Part shown: in pieces, positions 5,887 to 8,313 of the stretch
How the letters are laid out: the number at the start of each line of letters is the position of its first letter
Position numbering within the stretch: the stretch's first letter is position 1
NCBI GenBank assembly: GCA_021163585.1
Contig: JAGGTW010000094.1
Location: forward strand, 1 to 8,313
Origin: Desulfurococcales archaeon
GTDB lineage: Archaea; Thermoproteota; Thermoprotei_A; Sulfolobales; NBVN01
Direction of reading: 5' to 3'
DNA: 8,313 bases
Made by a program: the position numbers and the translations under genes
The notes under the pieces: model-generated
Told to the model about the DNA's origin: nothing
The model's input: the letters and a program-made list of their open reading frames with translations, nothing else
The model's database searches: none

Positions 5887-6900
5887 CTACCTGGACGTTG
5901 CTTTTACTGTGTGGTGGGTTTTACCGATCAACGTTAGCTTTGCTAACAGTGCATTAAGCTGGATTTCGTCATCTGCTCCCTCAACGAGTCTAAACTGTAT
6001 CTCACCTATGTAGTCAGCTATTTCAACCCTCACATGTTCAGGTAGCTGTATTTCTGAGCTAAATATCTCCCTATGCATCTGCTTTACTACGTCAACTCCT
6101 GATAAGCCATAATTAAGCATTAAAGTCCTGAGTAAGTCCCTAGCTTTTATGAAGTTTCCTGCAAGGGCTGTCTTTATAATTTCTCGCACCTCCCTCGGAT
6201 GCGCGAGACCAACCACCTTAAAAACATTAGCTACAGTGACCTTACCTAGAGCGGCGCTAGATTGAAGTATATTGATGGACTTCCTCATGTCTCCCTCAGA
6301 TATCTCGAATATTATGTCAAGAGCTTCTTCTTCATACTTTACCCCCTCCTGCTCACATATGTACTTAAGCCTAGTCATAACGTCTTCTTTTTTCAATGGT
6401 GTGAATCTGAATACTGCACACCTAGACTGTATAGGCTCGATGATCTTGCTTGGGTAGTTTGCAATGAGTATGAATCTCGTTACATCAACATACATCTCCA
6501 TAAGCCTTCTTAAGGCCTGCTGAGCGTCAGCCGTCATGTTATCAGCTTCATCCAGTAGAACTATTTTGAACGGGATGTTGGCTGGAAGCCTACTCCTAGC
6601 GAACTCCTTAACCTTAGTTCTTATAACATCAATACCCCTCTCATCGCTAGCGTTCAATTCGAGCATGTACATCCGATAGTCCTCACCATAAAGGTCGTGT
6701 GCGAGACAGTGTGCGGCAGTAGTCTTTCCAGTACCAGGCGGGCCTGCGAAGAGAAGGTGCGGCATGTTCTTCTCCTTGACGAATTGATATAATCTCTTCA
6801 CAATGTCTTCCTGATTCACGATCTCTGAGAGTGAACGGGGTCTGTATTTCTCAGCCCACAAAAGCTCAGCTAGCACCCTCCTAGATTCTCTTGTAGACAT
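5887..6900 (-). CDS. rfcS: Replication factor C small subunit
   Basis: From the ATG at 6900 the protein has 337 residues, a normal length for the archaeal RFC small subunit. WAEKYRPRSLSEIVNQ (15-30) is the RFC box. Walker A is GPPGTGKT (53-60), Walker B is IVLLDEAD (113-120), and sensor 1 is Asn148 in IANYPSK. The arginine-finger motif SRC is at 159-161 and sensor 2 is GDMRKSIN (203-210). Every catalytic element is present. An in-frame ATG at 6915 would add five residues (MVEVE), but those codons contain GGAGGTG, a full ribosome-binding site for the ATG at 6900. A TATA box at 6948-6939 also predicts transcription from near 6918. I therefore prefer the shorter form. It is first in a two-gene unit with the large subunit and follows the TRAM gene by 65 bases. 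Confidence 0.97.
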   Translation of the reverse strand: MSTRESRRVLAELLWAEKYRPRSLSEIVNQEDIVKRLYQFVKEKNMPHLLFAGPPGTGKTTAAHCLAHDLYGEDYRMYMLELNASDERGIDVIRTKVKEFARSRLPANIPFKIVLLDEADNMTADAQQALRRLMEMYVDVTRFILIANYPSKIIEPIQSRCAVFRFTPLKKEDVMTRLKYICEQEGVKYEEEALDIIFEISEGDMRKSINILQSSAALGKVTVANVFKVVGLAHPREVREIIKTALAGNFIKARDLLRTLMLNYGLSGVDVVKQMHREIFSSEIQLPEHVRVEIADYIGEIQFRLVEGADDEIQLNALLAKLTLIGKTHHTVKATSR

Positions 6901-6938
6901 TTCCACCTCCACCATAATTAATTAATAGTAAAGTCGAA

Positions 6939-6948
6939 AATTTATTTA
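6939..6948 (-). promoter_or_regulatory. Putative TATA box of the rfcS-rfcL operon
   Basis: Read on the minus strand this is TAAATAAATT. It predicts transcription from near 6918 and therefore an 18-base leader for the ATG at 6900, containing GGAGGTG. This suggests that the clamp-loader genes can be transcribed separately from the TRAM gene upstream. Confidence 0.48.
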
Positions 6949-6965
6949 CCCTAATACTTAACAGG

Positions 6966-7268
6966 TCAGCGCTTAGGCTCCTCAATTCTTTTAACTACTG
7001 ACGCGTAAGCTATCTTCTTACTTCTCAATACCTTAGTAACTCTGATAGTAACTTTCTCACCGGGTACCGCCCTAGGTATTACGACAGTAAATCCCCTTAG
7101 ATTAGCTACCCCCCTACCCTCCATATCCATGTCTGTGACCTTGACAGTGAATTCGCTACCGACCTCCAACTCCTTCCTGCCCTTGTCCCTGCTCCTTAAG
7201 TTACCGTATATGCTTAGCCTGTTAAAATCTATTTTATAGGGATCCTTGTACTTCTTGTACCTAGTCAT
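6966..7268 (-). CDS. Single-domain TRAM protein, putative RNA-binding/RNA-chaperone protein
   Basis: The 100-residue protein has a basic, tyrosine-rich N-terminal stretch (1-33) followed by one TRAM domain. Its landmarks are VGSEFTVKVTDMDMEGRGVA (36-55), the typical TRAM opening with G-x-G, then VVIPRAVPGEKVTIRV (62-77) and AYASVVKRI (87-95). TRAM is a small beta-barrel that binds RNA and is otherwise found on tRNA- and rRNA-modifying enzymes such as MiaB and TrmA/RumA. Archaea encode stand-alone versions proposed to act as cold-shock-like RNA chaperones. There is no catalytic domain here. AGGTG lies 9 bases before the ATG, and a TATA-like box at 7326-7318 fits. It lies upstream of the RFC genes on the same strand, but those have their own promoter-like sequence, so a functional link is uncertain. 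Confidence 0.92.
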   Translation of the reverse strand: MTRYKKYKDPYKIDFNRLSIYGNLRSRDKGRKELEVGSEFTVKVTDMDMEGRGVANLRGFTVVIPRAVPGEKVTIRVTKVLRSKKIAYASVVKRIEEPKR

Positions 7269-7316
7269 CTCAAACTACACCTAATTACATATGCGACTTT
7301 CATACTGCTCAGCACG

Positions 7317-7326
7317 GTATAAAAGG
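7317..7326 (-). promoter_or_regulatory. Putative TATA box of the TRAM gene, possibly bidirectional
   Basis: On the minus strand CTTTTATACC predicts transcription from near 7295 and a 27-base leader for the ATG at 7268. On the plus strand the same bases read GGTATAAAAG, also a good TATA box, so this element could serve both divergent units. Confidence 0.43.
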
Positions 7327-7330
7327 TGTC

Positions 7331-7356
7331 TTGGGGGTAATAAAATATTGGGGGGT
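7331..7356 (+). repeat. TTGGGGG(G)T direct repeats flanking a TATA-like box
   Basis: TTGGGGGT (7331-7338) and TTGGGGGGT (7348-7356) flank AATAAAATA (7339-7347). That AT-rich core is a suitable TATA box for the plus-strand operon beginning at 7385, with a predicted start near 7368. A protein bound at either repeat would overlap TBP/TFB binding. The same TTGGGGGGT occurs at 43-51 before the SpeD-type gene. Confidence 0.4.
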
Positions 7357-7384
7357 GCCACATCTGGTGTAGGGTGGTGTGTGC

Positions 7385-7624
7385 ATGCCGTCCAGGAGGA
7401 ACGTAGTAATAGATATCAGCAATGGACGTGGACTCAGTGTTGCTATCTATGATAAGGAGGGGCTAAAAACTGATGAGGTAAGTCTTGATGTGGGTAACAT
7501 ACAATTAATTGACCCTGAGTATGTTGTGGTGTCCGGGCACATGCTGAAGGATGGTATACTTATTACTGCTAGGAACGTAAGGGACATCAAGCTATGTGGT
7601 ACATCAGATGTATTGAAGAAGTAG
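7385..7624 (+). CDS. Hypothetical protein, first gene of an unknown three-gene operon
   Basis: I do not recognise this 79-residue protein. It alternates short hydrophobic strands with turns: NVVIDIS (6-12), LSVAIYD (17-23), EYVVVSGHML (45-54), GILITARNV (57-65). This suggests a small all-beta or alpha/beta fold. There is no signal peptide or membrane segment, and the single cysteine (about 71) gives no metal site. I placed the start at ATG 7385, because GGTGGTG (7373-7379) ends 5 bases upstream. An in-frame GTG at 7379 would add two residues but lies inside that ribosome-binding site. An in-frame stop at 7370-7372 excludes anything longer. The next gene starts 30 bases downstream, so cotranscription is likely. 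Archaeal codon use like its neighbours supports it being real. Confidence 0.75.
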   Translation: MPSRRNVVIDISNGRGLSVAIYDKEGLKTDEVSLDVGNIQLIDPEYVVVSGHMLKDGILITARNVRDIKLCGTSDVLKK

Positions 7625-7654
7625 TATCAGGTAACCCTAAAACGGTGGTAGTTA

Positions 7655-8077
7655 ATGAAAGAAAAGAACATAGTCAGGGTATTCACTGAGAAATCGAAAA
7701 GCAGGACAGGCCTTCATCAGCGTAGGAGGTTATACTTTATCATAAACTATGACTGTGACGAAGTAGATTTTAAGGTGGTCAGGAAGTCAAGCGCTAAGTC
7801 CCTATATGCCAGAGGAAAAGCTGAGGAGCATCAGGTAGAAATCCCAGCTGGTAGTTACGTAGTTCAGCTTGACTTCAGAATGAACCCTAGAGGCAGAGTA
7901 GTAGGTGATGTCGAAGTTTATGATAGTGCTGGACACTTAGTAGGGAGGGCAGTTTACCGGAAGTTAAAGGTTAGGTTAGTTGAGGGTGAGTCAACAGAGG
8001 TGATTAACTTAATAAGATGTGTGTTTAGGAAGCTTAAGTTACCGGTGAAGAAGTATGCGGTCATTAAGTTATGGTAA
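7655..8077 (+). CDS. Hypothetical beta-rich basic protein, second gene of the unknown operon
   Basis: I do not recognise this 140-residue protein. The N-terminal 25 residues are strongly basic, ending in HQRRR. They are followed by a run of predicted strands: LYFIINYD (26-33), VDFKVVRK (37-44), HQVEIPAGSYVVQLDFRM (59-76), VVGDVEVYDSAGHLVGRAVY (82-101) and KLKVRLVEGES (103-113). The strand and turn pattern resembles a beta-sandwich or Ig-like domain, but that is a guess. The C-terminal stretch (114-140) is hydrophobic and basic. There is no signal peptide, so it is probably cytoplasmic, and the basic surface would suit nucleic-acid binding. The ATG has GGTGG (7644-7648) 6 bases upstream. Its 3' end overlaps the next gene by 24 bases, which argues for translational coupling. 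Confidence 0.84.
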   Translation: MKEKNIVRVFTEKSKSRTGLHQRRRLYFIINYDCDEVDFKVVRKSSAKSLYARGKAEEHQVEIPAGSYVVQLDFRMNPRGRVVGDVEVYDSAGHLVGRAVYRKLKVRLVEGESTEVINLIRCVFRKLKLPVKKYAVIKLW

Positions 8078-8313
8078 TAGTAACAATGAACTTAGGAGTA
8101 AGGTGATTTCCTCACTGAAGGCCTTCGGTTTTTATGTATTCACTAAGGAGGAGTACCCTGAAGTATCCCGAATGCTGAGAAAACTGAGTTTATGGAACTT
8201 ATTTAAGGTGAGGCCACTCGGAAGTTCCAGAAGCTACTTTATCCTAGAGCCAGATATTGCAGCCTACTTTAATGAATGTAGGAATGCATGTATTAGAGAT
8301 GGTGTAGTTGACA
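8054..8313 (+). CDS. Hypothetical protein, third gene of the unknown operon (cut by the window edge)
   Basis: An open frame runs from ATG 8054 to the end of the window without a stop, giving 86 complete codons. GGTGA (8044-8048) lies 5 bases before the start, and the gene overlaps the previous one by 24 bases in another frame. I do not recognise the protein. It has a predicted helix at about 11-24 (NELRSKVISSLKAF), a strand FYVFT (26-30) and a helix at about 33-50. Then comes SYFILEPDIAAYFNECRNAC (60-79), a segment with two cysteines four residues apart (75 and 79). A helix, helix, strand order of this kind would fit a winged-helix or small alpha/beta domain, but too little is visible to say. 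The C-terminus is outside the window. Confidence 0.68.

Noticed and set aside
7331..7379. Possible G-quadruplex from several G-runs
   Set aside because: Only two runs have five or more G. The rest are two or three, with long uneven loops, so a stable quadruplex is not well supported.

Overview
The window reads as chromosomal DNA of a thermophilic crenarchaeon (Thermoproteota). The reasons are an eL13 ribosomal protein gene (present in crenarchaea and eukaryotes, absent from bacteria and most euryarchaea), a crenarchaeal-looking SpeD-family decarboxylase, an Orc1/Cdc6 initiator, a two-gene archaeal replication factor C (clamp loader), a single-domain TRAM protein, archaeal TATA-like boxes about 25 bases before predicted leaders, and heavy use of AGG/AGA (Arg) and ATA (Ile) codons. 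I cannot fix the order or genus. Coding density is high and no stretch above about 170 bases lacks a gene. I see no tRNA, rRNA, CRISPR array, transposon or phage gene.

Layout: (1) 53-1710, plus strand: a SpeD-type pyruvoyl-dependent decarboxylase, then a geranylgeranyl-reductase-family flavoprotein. (2) 1685-1930, minus strand: ribosomal protein eL13, overlapping the flavoprotein gene tail to tail. (3) 2039-2764, plus: a hexameric purine nucleoside / methylthioadenosine phosphorylase. (4) 2903-4413, plus: a divergent Orc1/Cdc6 followed, with an ATGA overlap, by a small winged-helix protein. (5) 4445-7268, minus: RFC large subunit, RFC small subunit and a TRAM protein, all read leftward. (6) 7385 to the right edge, plus: three tightly packed genes of unknown function, the last cut by the window.

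Two functional themes stand out. One is polyamine and methylthioadenosine metabolism: SpeD supplies the aminopropyl donor or agmatine, and the phosphorylase can recycle the methylthioadenosine released by aminopropyl transfer. The other is DNA replication: an initiator-like ATPase and the clamp loader converge on a 31-base gap. The Orc1/Cdc6 lacks the usual sensor 1 and arginine-finger signatures, and its promoter carries three regularly spaced TWTCACA repeats. With its coupled winged-helix partner it is the most interesting locus here. The three-gene unknown operon at the right end is the best candidate for something undescribed, but nothing in the sequence reveals its function.
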